Assembly (NCBI GenBank): GCA_013289585.1
Contig: JABCZR010000012.1
Span: 62,001 to 126,000 of the forward strand
Direction: 5' to 3'
Origin: Acidobacteriota bacterium
Lineage (GTDB): Bacteria; Acidobacteriota; Terriglobia; Acidiferrales; UBA7541
Length of the DNA stretch: 64,000 bases
This document shows positions 1 through 7,812 of the stretch, piece by piece. The translations under genes and the position numbers were made by a program. Each line of letters starts with the position of its first letter. The first letter of the stretch is position 1. Below the pieces are notes generated by a model. That model searched no databases. It was not told where the DNA came from and worked only from the letters and a program-made list of their open reading frames with translations.

Positions 1-1
1 A

Positions 2-1261
2 ATGGCCTATGCCTTGCTTGCGACGAGCTACTCGAATTTGGGAGAGAGGAACCGAGCCGGCGAGATCATGACGAAGGCGTACGAGTTACGCGAGCGGGTG
101 AGCGAACGAGAAAAATACTATATTGAGTCTTATTATCACGACTTGGTCGTCGGTAATCTGGATAAGGCGCTCCAAGTCTATGAACTCTGGGCTCGAGTTT
201 ATCCCCGAGATGACGTACCCGTGGGCAATTTAGGACTCGTGTACGGCTATCTCGGGCAATATGAAAGAAGCCTTGAGGAAACAAGCGAGGCACTTCGCCG
301 TCATCCCGAGAGCAGTCTGAGGTACGCCAACCTCGTCCAGAGCTATTCTCATCTGAATCGCCTGGATGAAGCGCACACAGCGGCCGAGGAGGCGCACGCA
401 AAAAACCTCGATTCTCCTTTTCTGTGCTTCTATTCCTACCGGCTGGCCTTCTTGCAGAATGACGCGAGAGGGATGGCGCGCCAAGTGGCTTGGTCCGCGG
501 ACAAACCGGGAGTACGAGACATGCTTCTGGGAGCCGAGGCGGATACAGCCGCATTTTTCGGCCGACTGGAAAAGGCCCGCGAGTTTTCACGCCAGGCGAT
601 CGCTTCCGCTCAACAAGTAAAAGAGAACGAAACAGCCGCGGGCTATGAAGACGATGCCGCCCTGTGGGAAGCCCTCTTCGGCAATCTCGCCGACGCACGG
701 CGGCACGCAGACGCAGCACTGGCGCTTTCGAATGGCCGGGATGTGACATTTGGAGCAGCGCTTGCTCTGGGCTTTGCAGGCGAAACATTACAAGCGCAAA
801 AACTGGCTGATGGCTTAGCCAAGCGATTTCCGGAAGATACTTTAGTGAGATTCAACTACTTACCAACTATCCGAGCGCAAGTCGCCGTAAACAACCGCGA
901 TTCTGCCAAAGCCATCGAGACTTTAAGCGTTGCGATTCCCTTCGAGTTCGGACAGCCCGGCGATTCTGCTTTTACGCCTTCTCTCTATGCCGTCTATGTG
1001 CGTGGAGAAGCCTATTTGGCTGCGCATAAGGGCAACGAGGCGGCGGCTGAATTCCAGAAAATTCTCAACCATCGTGGGGTAGTAACCAATGAACCGATCG
1101 CAGCACTGGCAGTTCTAGTTATCGCCCGTGCCCGCACCGCGCGGGGAGACACCGCAAAAGCCCGCACCGCCTATCAGGATTTCTTCACGTTCTGGAAAGA
1201 TGCTGACCCTGACATTCCCATCCTGAAGGAAGCCAAAGCCGAATATACGAAGCTGCAATAA
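2..1261 (+). CDS. TPR-repeat protein, C-terminal part (5' end cut by window edge)
   Basis: The frame is open to the first base, so the true start lies outside the window. The visible 419 residues are almost all helical tetratricopeptide repeats (for example the GNLGLVYGYLGQYERSLEE segment), a protein-protein interaction scaffold. The C-terminal end, AYQDFFTFWKDADPDIPILK, resembles the tail of acidobacterial Ser/Thr kinases that carry TPRs after the kinase domain. This is a family impression, not something seen here, because no kinase or DNA-binding domain is in view. A winged-helix/TPR regulator like the one at 40.9-42.6 kb is the alternative. The next gene is convergent. Confidence is high for TPR and low for the missing N-terminal domain. 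Confidence 0.8.
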   Translation: MAYALLATSYSNLGERNRAGEIMTKAYELRERVSEREKYYIESYYHDLVVGNLDKALQVYELWARVYPRDDVPVGNLGLVYGYLGQYERSLEETSEALRRHPESSLRYANLVQSYSHLNRLDEAHTAAEEAHAKNLDSPFLCFYSYRLAFLQNDARGMARQVAWSADKPGVRDMLLGAEADTAAFFGRLEKAREFSRQAIASAQQVKENETAAGYEDDAALWEALFGNLADARRHADAALALSNGRDVTFGAALALGFAGETLQAQKLADGLAKRFPEDTLVRFNYLPTIRAQVAVNNRDSAKAIETLSVAIPFEFGQPGDSAFTPSLYAVYVRGEAYLAAHKGNEAAAEFQKILNHRGVVTNEPIAALAVLVIARARTARGDTAKARTAYQDFFTFWKDADPDIPILKEAKAEYTKLQ

Positions 1262-1348
1262 CCGCCGGCGCGAGGAACTGGATCCGCGAAGCGTATTTTA
1301 CTTGCTTGGGCTTACTCGTCCTGCGGCACCTGTTCGCTCCAGCGATGG

Positions 1349-2818
1349 CTAGACCACATCAAACCGCGCCATCATGTTGTGATCCTCATGCTCAAGATTG
1401 TGGCAGTGCATCAGGTAGCGGCCCCGGTGCCCGTCAAACTTCATGATGATCTTCACTTCTTCTCCCTTGCCCAGCGAAACAGTGTCTTTCCAGCCTCGCT
1501 CCCACGGCTTCGGAGGTTCTCCGTTTCGTTCGAGAATCTGGAAATTGACCAGATGCACGTGCACAGGATGGAGCTTCTCCAGCGATCCAAACTTTCGATT
1601 CTTCAGATGCCAGATTTCCACCTGGCCGTACTCCACGTTCGCCAGGCTCGCATTCGGATTGAATTTTTTGCCGTTAATCGTCCAGATGAGCGGATGAATA
1701 TTAAACTCCATCGAAATTCCAAACTCGATTTCACGCGTCCGCACGGCAAGTTTCGGGTCAAGCGGTTCCCAATCGCTCAGTTTTTCGGGAATGGTATTCT
1801 CGTCGCGTTCCTCGCGCGTTACATCGAAGCGCATGATTTCGCTTTTCGGGCCTTCGCCCCCCACGTTGTTCAAAACAATCTGCGTGCCAAGGGGATATCC
1901 CGAAAAATCGACGATCACCTCGGTCCTCTCAGCCATCGCCAGCGGGATACTCGGACACTCGGTCGGCCTCGTAAGTAATCCGCCTTCCGTCGCAATCTGC
2001 GTCAGCGGCCGCCCGTTTCCAAGCGCGATCTCGAATGCTGTGGCGTTCGAGCCATTCAGGATTCGGAACCGATACTTTCGCGTGGCCACTTCAAAACGCG
2101 GCCACGACACGCCGTTGACCAGCATCACCGCCCCGCGCGCGCCGATGCGACCTGCTCGCCCGGCATGATAGGAAAAGTTGCCGTCCTGGCCGAAGGAGCG
2201 GTCCTGCAGAATCAACGGCACATCGTATTCCCCGCTTGGCAATCCCAGGCCGGCCTCGCTTTCATCCTCAATGATGTAAAGCCCCGCCAGCCCCATGTAC
2301 AGGTTGTGCGCGGTATGATCCATCGCGTGATCGTGGTACCACAGCGTTGCCCCTCGAGCCTGGTTTGGATACACATACGATCTTGATTCGCCCGGCATAA
2401 TCATGTCGGTCGGAAACCCGTCGGAAGCAGGTTCGGTCACGCCTCCATGCAGGTGCACAACGGTATCACCAGGCAGCCGGTTCGTCTGCCGCACGACCGC
2501 GGCTCGGCCACGGCGCGTCTTGATCGTCGGCCCGGGGAACATCCCTTCGTAGCCCCAGATGCGCGTCCGAATCCCCGGCATGAATTCGACGTCCGCTTCT
2601 TTTTGGGTGATCTCGTAGTAGTCCGTCGTCGCGTCACTTCGAACGGGACTTAGTATGGGGGGAACCCGCAGAGGCTGGGAGAATTTCAACTTCGCTAAAT
2701 CTTTCGGACCTTTTTCGCCTTCGAATTCACTTCCGAACTCCAGGCCGCTTCGTCCAATCGCCGCCGCCAGAATTGTCCTGCCTCCGACCTTCAGCAGTTC
2801 GCGCCGCGTGCTCTTCAT
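1349..2818 (-). CDS. Tat-exported multicopper oxidase (CotA/bilirubin-oxidase/SufI-like)
   Basis: Multicopper oxidases oxidise phenolics, bilirubin-like compounds or metal ions and reduce oxygen to water. The N-terminus has a twin-arginine signal (TRRELLKVGG followed by a short hydrophobic stretch), so export of the folded protein is expected. All four copper-binding blocks are present: HLHGG and WYHDH in the N-terminal half, HPVHVH and HCHNLEHEDHNMM near the C-terminus. The last block contains the Cys of the type 1 site, and the Met five residues after its second His fits as axial ligand. The 489-residue length fits a three-cupredoxin enzyme. It stands alone, so the substrate cannot be told; laccase, bilirubin oxidase or metallo-oxidase are all possible. 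Confidence 0.9.
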   Translation of the reverse strand: MKSTRRELLKVGGRTILAAAIGRSGLEFGSEFEGEKGPKDLAKLKFSQPLRVPPILSPVRSDATTDYYEITQKEADVEFMPGIRTRIWGYEGMFPGPTIKTRRGRAAVVRQTNRLPGDTVVHLHGGVTEPASDGFPTDMIMPGESRSYVYPNQARGATLWYHDHAMDHTAHNLYMGLAGLYIIEDESEAGLGLPSGEYDVPLILQDRSFGQDGNFSYHAGRAGRIGARGAVMLVNGVSWPRFEVATRKYRFRILNGSNATAFEIALGNGRPLTQIATEGGLLTRPTECPSIPLAMAERTEVIVDFSGYPLGTQIVLNNVGGEGPKSEIMRFDVTREERDENTIPEKLSDWEPLDPKLAVRTREIEFGISMEFNIHPLIWTINGKKFNPNASLANVEYGQVEIWHLKNRKFGSLEKLHPVHVHLVNFQILERNGEPPKPWERGWKDTVSLGKGEEVKIIMKFDGHRGRYLMHCHNLEHEDHNMMARFDVV

Positions 2819-3319
2819 CCTGATTGCCCCGAGTCACGTGCTGCTCGCATCGTGGAGCTGGTCATGCGGCGCAAGGTCTTTGGCGGCAACACGCCAACAC
2901 CGGCATTCTCGCTTCGCTCCCCGCTCTGTTCGATCCTCCACAAAGCCGCGCGTGACGCTCCAACAACCCGCAAGATGACTCTTCTCACCAACGCCAGTGA
3001 CATCTCACAACTATGCCACCTTGCGAACCGCCAAACTGTCCCGTATAGGACAGCCAGCCTTCGTAATCGGCAGGCGCTCCTGATTGCCTACTAAGATGAA
3101 GTTGCAGTATTTCAGTTTCTTACTTATCCCTATTGAATCCGTGATCGCCTATTCTGCGACGGCAAGCTAATTTCTGATTTGCGGTTTGCGAAGATTCTAC
3201 TTGTGCGATTACCCCGTTTAGCAGGCAAGTAAACAGAGGAATTCTCTTTCGAAATCAAAGAAGTGATGAAATTGTTGCCCGAAGCGAACGGCAAGCTCAA
3301 TCCTATGGAGGAATTTGCC
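2819..3319. other. Gene-free stretch of about 500 bases
   Basis: This stretch lies upstream of the multicopper oxidase and downstream of the xylose-binding-type gene, both on the minus strand. Short frames are present but none has a convincing ribosome binding site or a recognisable product. It should contain the oxidase promoter, but I could not pick a clear -35/-10 pair. No terminator hairpin with a T tract was found. Confidence 0.5.
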
Positions 3320-4363
3320 CTACTTGATCTGTTGATCTTCAGGCAACGCTTGGTTAATGCTCTTTAGCGTCTGGAATCCGTCTTTGACAACCGTTGTCTT
3401 GATATTTTCCTTCGTCACCACTACAGGTTTCAGCATTATGGCAGGCACCTTTACCTTGCCATTGCTTATTGTTCCGTCGGCGTGTGGCTTCTCCCCCTTC
3501 GCCAGGCGAACCGCTTCCTCCGCGGCTTTTTCCGCCTCCCTGATGATGGGCTTGTAAACCGTCATTGTCTGCGTGCCCTGGGCGATGCATACCAAAGCGG
3601 CCAAATCCGCATCCTGGCCGGAAACCGCCACTTTGCCGGCGAGATTGTGTTCGCGGAGCGCTTGAATCGCACCGCCGGCCATTCCGTCATTGGAAGCGAG
3701 AACCGCAGCGATCTGGCCCTGGGCGGAATCAATAGCCTTCAGCGTAAAAAGGTACGCCTCGGAAGGCAGCCATTCTTTGGTATACGCATCCGCGATCACC
3801 TTGATCTCGCCTCGATCAATATAGGGTTGTAGAACGCTCATCTGTGCGTCATGCAGGGTTTTCGCACCCTCATCATTGGGAGAACCCGCGATCAGCACAT
3901 AATTTCCTCTGGGCGCAATTCTTACCAGAGATTCCGCTTGCATCCTGCCGATCTCAACCCGGTCAAAACTCACGTAAAGATCGACATCGCTGTTCAGCAC
4001 CAGGCGATCGTAACTGATGACCTTGACATTGGCCGACTTCGCCGCGTCCACCATCCGGCCGGCCTTCGTAGTATCGTGCGGTAGCAAAACGAGCACTTTG
4101 ATACCGGCCTTGAGCATGTCCTTCACTTGCTGGAACTGGCGATCATCGTCTCCGTTGGCGTCGCTGGAGACCACCTCCGCACCTAACTGCTTAGCCCGCG
4201 CCTCAAAGGAATCCCGGTCCGTCTGCCAACGCTCTCCCTTCATCGCTTCTATGGAAAAACCAATTTGTAGTTTGTTCCCGTCTTGCGCCAGCGCAAGTCG
4301 TCCGTTAAGGAGGATAAGGAACAGCGTGAGCGGAACCGTCAGCCTGCGTCGGGCTTTTATCAA
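3320..4363 (-). CDS. Periplasmic sugar-binding protein, D-xylose type (XylF-like), orphan
   Basis: This is the solute-binding component of a sugar ABC importer, of the periplasmic binding protein type 1 fold. A signal peptide occupies about residues 1-26 (hydrophobic PLTLFLILL, cleavage after ALA). The region ERWQTDRDSFEARAKQLGAEV and the YDRLVLNSDVDLYVSFD segment match the XylF pattern as I know it. The start is TTG, chosen because a strong GGGAGGAAG ribosome binding site precedes it at good spacing. Length (347 residues) is typical. No ATPase (XylG) or permease (XylH) gene is adjacent, so it either serves a transporter encoded elsewhere or acts as a sensor ligand-binding protein. Ligand identity beyond an aldopentose-like sugar is uncertain. 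Confidence 0.85.
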   Translation of the reverse strand: MIKARRRLTVPLTLFLILLNGRLALAQDGNKLQIGFSIEAMKGERWQTDRDSFEARAKQLGAEVVSSDANGDDDRQFQQVKDMLKAGIKVLVLLPHDTTKAGRMVDAAKSANVKVISYDRLVLNSDVDLYVSFDRVEIGRMQAESLVRIAPRGNYVLIAGSPNDEGAKTLHDAQMSVLQPYIDRGEIKVIADAYTKEWLPSEAYLFTLKAIDSAQGQIAAVLASNDGMAGGAIQALREHNLAGKVAVSGQDADLAALVCIAQGTQTMTVYKPIIREAEKAAEEAVRLAKGEKPHADGTISNGKVKVPAIMLKPVVVTKENIKTTVVKDGFQTLKSINQALPEDQQIK

Positions 4364-4777
4364 GATATCTTCCTCCCTTTTTATGCTGGCCTTCCGTGCG
4401 CCAACCTCGAACTGCCCGTGGGCGGCGTAGTCAATGTGTTCGATTAGCCGCGTAAACGCGGCATTACGCAGATCGTAAAGAATCTGGTTCCCGTATTGCT
4501 TTGTCCGAACCTGTCTACATCTGCGATGAGAAGAATGCGGCTGCTTTCAGGTCGCCGTGTCTGGCTGTTTTGGCTTGGTCAGTATCCTTCCGGCTCAGCA
4601 TCTAAGCAACTGTTCGACGCTAATCAGTCAACTCCCGACAAGTAGTCTCGATCATTGGGAGCTTGGGTAGCCCGAAGCAGGATGGTAGCGAGGACACCAA
4701 CTGCCAAGACGATTCGGCAGTTCCCTACAAGCGAACTGTCTCTTGCCTGGTATTCCATTCTATAATCTCGTCCAACC
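4364..4777. other. Divergent intergenic region with a small hairpin
   Basis: This region separates the minus-strand sugar-binding gene from the plus-strand kinase and must hold both promoters. A perfect 6-bp stem with a TAAA loop (GCCGCG/CGCGGC) lies at 4447-4462, within the likely leader of the sugar-binding gene. It has no T tract and may be chance. A consensus -10 box lies at 4761-4766. Nothing coding is supported. Confidence 0.5.
4761..4766 (+). promoter_or_regulatory. Putative -10 box (TATAAT) right before the first kinase gene
   Basis: A perfect TATAAT ends 11 bases before the kinase ATG. Transcription would start about seven bases after the box, leaving a leader of only a few bases and no ribosome binding site, so translation would be nearly leaderless. 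The best -35 candidate, TTGCCT at 4743-4748, is only 12 bases upstream, which is too close for a standard promoter. The call rests mainly on the -10 box. Confidence 0.35.
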
Positions 4778-7459
4778 ATGCCTCTTGCTCCAGGCACCAA
4801 GCTCGGTCCGTATGAAATTCAGTCTCCCCTAGGCGCAGGTGGTATGGGGGAAGTGTACCGCGCTCGCGACACGCGGCTCGACCGCTCGGTTGCCATCAAG
4901 ATTCTTCCGGCGCATCTTTCCGCCGATCCCGCGCGCAAGCTTCGCTTCGAACGCGAAGCCAAAACCATCTCCGCGCTGAATCATCCGAATATCTGTTCTC
5001 TCTTTGACGTCGGCTCACAGAACGGCACGGATTTCCTGGTCATGGAATGTATCGAGGGCGAGAGCCTGGCTGAGCGCTTGGCCAAAGGCCCGCTTCCGAC
5101 GGAGCAGGTTCTAAAAATTGGGACGGAAATCGCCGACGCGCTCGACAAAGCTCACCGCAGCGGCGTCGTCCACCGCGATTTGAAACCCGGCAACATCATG
5201 CTCACCAAGACCGGCGCCAAGCTGCTCGATTTCGGCCTCGCGAAGCCCACCATCGCGCCAGCCGGCGGCGTCACTCTCACCAATGTTGCGGCCAACTCTC
5301 CCGTCACCGAGCAAGGCGCCATCGTCGGCACCTACCAGTACATGTCGCCCGAGCAAGTGGAAGGCAAAGAGCTCGATGGCCGCAGCGACGTCTTTTCATT
5401 CGGCACGGTCCTCTACGAAATGCTCACCGGCAAAAGGGCCTTCGAGGGCAAGAGCCAGTTCAGCGTGGCCTCCGCCATCCTCGAAAAAGAGCCTGCGCCC
5501 ATTTCCAGCATCAAGCCGCTCACGCCTCGCTCACTTGACCACATCGTGCGCCGGTGCCTGGCCAAGGATCCGGACGACCGCTGGCAATCCGCGCGCGACC
5601 TGGCGCTCGAGCTAAAATCCATCTCCAGCAGCGATCCCTCGTCGCAATCGTCCGGCGCTGCGCTCCCGGTAACGCGCAAAAAGAATCGCCGTGAGCTTCT
5701 TGCCTGGTCCTTCGCTGTTCTCGCTTTAATCGCCGCGCTCGGTATTTTCTTTTTGCGCCGTCCCGGTAACCCCACTCCTCCGTTCCCAGTCTTCTCGTCC
5801 ATCATCCCGCCGGCCGGAACTTCCTTCGAGATCGAAGGAGACATGGGCACACAGCCCGCTCTTTCCCCCGATGGCAGCTCTCTCGTTTTCGGCGCAGGGG
5901 GCGAACTTTGGCTTCGCTCTCTGCGCACAGGATCGGAACACACTCTTCCCGGGGCTCATGGCGCCCAGAATCCTTTCTGGTCTCCCGACAGCTTGAGTAT
6001 CGGTTTTTTCACCGACGGCAAACTGAAAACTCTGGAGGTCAATAGCGGTGTTGTGCGCAGTTTGTGTAACGCGCCCGCGTCCCGCGGCGGCGCTTGGGGC
6101 TCCAGCGGCGTCATTCTCTTCACGCCCGGCCCTCGCGACGTTATCCATCAGGTTCCCGTCACCGGTGGCGCTTCCGCTCCCATCACCAAGCTCGATACCA
6201 AACTCCACACCACACATCGCTGGCCTTTCTTTCTCCCGGACGGCCAGCATTTTCTCTACGTTGCTTCCAATCACTCTTCTCCACAGGGTGAGCAAAACGG
6301 CATTTACGTCGCCTCGCTCGATGGCAAACTCAATCGCTTCCTCGTTGCTTCACTTGCCGGCGCGGCTTATGCGCAGGGCAATCTCCTCTACGTCAGGGAC
6401 TCTACTCTCCTTGCGCAGCCTTTCGACCTCCATTCGCTTTCGCTGTCCGGCTCTCCCCACCCGGTGGTTGACAGCGTGGTATTGGACCTCGGCGTCTGGC
6501 ACTCCACCTTTACCGCTTCCCTGGTGTCGAATACGCTGATTTTTCAGACAGGCGCCGCCATGGCCCAGTCCCGCCTCGAATGGGTTGATCGTAGCGGCAA
6601 ACATTTGAGCTATGTCGGCGAGCAAGGCGTTTATCTGGGCCCGCGGCTTTCCAAAGACGGCCAGCGATTTCTGGTAACCAGTGGCGACCCAACGCACGAC
6701 GTGTGGCTCTACAATTCCTCCGGGCCGCAAAAGACGCGTCTAACGTTTGACGGCTTCATCGCGGGGGAACCAACGTGGTCACCCGACGGCTCCCGGTTTA
6801 CCGTCACTCTTGGTATGCCCAACAGCATGTTCCGCGTCGTTACACGTTCCTCTTCCGGCGCAGGGGAATCCACCACGCTTCAGGAACTCCCCTCGGCCGA
6901 TAGCGCCACGGATTGGTCTCCCGATGGACGTTATCTGCTTACGGAAAGCGCCAATCTGACGAGCGGAGATTCGGAAGTCAGCGTTGTTCCGCTTGATTCC
7001 AAGGAAAAACCGCGCGTGCTGCCCGTTGCGAACACCGGGACGCAGACGAGCGGTCAATTCTCGCCGGACGGCAGGTTTATTGCCTTCACTATGCTGGCGA
7101 ACGGGACTCCTCAGATTTTTGTAGTTCCATTCTCGGGCGGAAATGGCATGTGGCAGGCCTCCACCGATGGCGGACACTGGCCGCGCTGGAGCCGCGATGG
7201 CAAGCAGCTCTATTTCATTTCCAGCCGCAACGAAATGATGACCGTCGACATGCGCGAGAAGGACGGAAGCATCGAGGTTGGCCATGCAGTCCGGCTCTTC
7301 TCCTATCGCCCCTCGGTTCGCATCTATCGTGTCGGCATGATCGACTACGATGTCAGTCCCGACGGCAAGCGCTTCCTTCTGGTCGTCGCTGCCGACGAAA
7401 ACAATCGTCCTCTTACCGTTCTCCAGAACTGGACCAGTATCCTTCCCGCCCGTCCCTAA
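4778..7459 (+). CDS. Transmembrane Ser/Thr protein kinase with C-terminal TolB/WD40-like propeller
   Basis: This is a eukaryote-like (Hanks-type) kinase: glycine loop LGAGGMGEVY at 18-27, catalytic Lys 41 in VAIK, HRDLKPGN at 132-139, DFG at 151-153 and an SPE motif at 190-192, so it should be active. A basic linker and one membrane segment at about 308-326 follow. The outer part, about 560 residues, holds repeated blades with SPDG/SPDS turns typical of TolB/PD40 propellers, probably a ligand-sensing or binding domain outside the membrane. The layout implies sensing across the membrane with phosphorylation inside. The next gene encodes a paralogue of exactly the same length. There is no ribosome binding site before the ATG. 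Confidence 0.93.
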   Translation: MPLAPGTKLGPYEIQSPLGAGGMGEVYRARDTRLDRSVAIKILPAHLSADPARKLRFEREAKTISALNHPNICSLFDVGSQNGTDFLVMECIEGESLAERLAKGPLPTEQVLKIGTEIADALDKAHRSGVVHRDLKPGNIMLTKTGAKLLDFGLAKPTIAPAGGVTLTNVAANSPVTEQGAIVGTYQYMSPEQVEGKELDGRSDVFSFGTVLYEMLTGKRAFEGKSQFSVASAILEKEPAPISSIKPLTPRSLDHIVRRCLAKDPDDRWQSARDLALELKSISSSDPSSQSSGAALPVTRKKNRRELLAWSFAVLALIAALGIFFLRRPGNPTPPFPVFSSIIPPAGTSFEIEGDMGTQPALSPDGSSLVFGAGGELWLRSLRTGSEHTLPGAHGAQNPFWSPDSLSIGFFTDGKLKTLEVNSGVVRSLCNAPASRGGAWGSSGVILFTPGPRDVIHQVPVTGGASAPITKLDTKLHTTHRWPFFLPDGQHFLYVASNHSSPQGEQNGIYVASLDGKLNRFLVASLAGAAYAQGNLLYVRDSTLLAQPFDLHSLSLSGSPHPVVDSVVLDLGVWHSTFTASLVSNTLIFQTGAAMAQSRLEWVDRSGKHLSYVGEQGVYLGPRLSKDGQRFLVTSGDPTHDVWLYNSSGPQKTRLTFDGFIAGEPTWSPDGSRFTVTLGMPNSMFRVVTRSSSGAGESTTLQELPSADSATDWSPDGRYLLTESANLTSGDSEVSVVPLDSKEKPRVLPVANTGTQTSGQFSPDGRFIAFTMLANGTPQIFVVPFSGGNGMWQASTDGGHWPRWSRDGKQLYFISSRNEMMTVDMREKDGSIEVGHAVRLFSYRPSVRIYRVGMIDYDVSPDGKRFLLVVAADENNRPLTVLQNWTSILPARP

Positions 7460-7812
7460 GTTAAAGGTAACATCACACCACTTTCTCTAGCACTGGCCAA
7501 GTGGCATTATTGTGCACGGACAGTTGCCTTCTCGGAAGTTATCCTCGGCCCCAATTTGTCCGGCGGCAAATCGCCAACTCATTGAGCCCGCATGCGTTGA
7601 TCGGACATTTGGATTGTTTCTGAATGTGCTCTTACTCTCCCAAATCTGGGAGCGACCCCTCGGAATCTTCCCTAAACACTGCGCGGTTCTTCGTGGCTAA
7701 TTGCATTCTCGCGATTGTTCCGAATACGTTTTTCAATATGCACCCGGTCACGAAAAAATGCCCACTCCGCACTTGGCTGTGACCAACTTTTTCAGTGTAG
7801 AATGGCGCCCAA
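7460..7812 (+). other. Spacer between the two kinase genes, with a putative -10 box
   Basis: These 353 bases separate the paired kinases, and I see no credible gene in them. A TAGAAT box at 7798-7803 ends nine bases before the second kinase ATG. TTGGCT at 7773-7778 is a possible -35 box with a long 19-base spacer. As with the first kinase, no ribosome binding site precedes the ATG, so each kinase may have its own promoter and a near-leaderless transcript. No terminator is visible after the first kinase. Confidence 0.35.

Noticed and set aside
2815-3003. Small minus-strand frame upstream of the multicopper oxidase
   Set aside because: No ribosome binding site or family resemblance; Arg/Ser-rich content is typical of non-coding frames.
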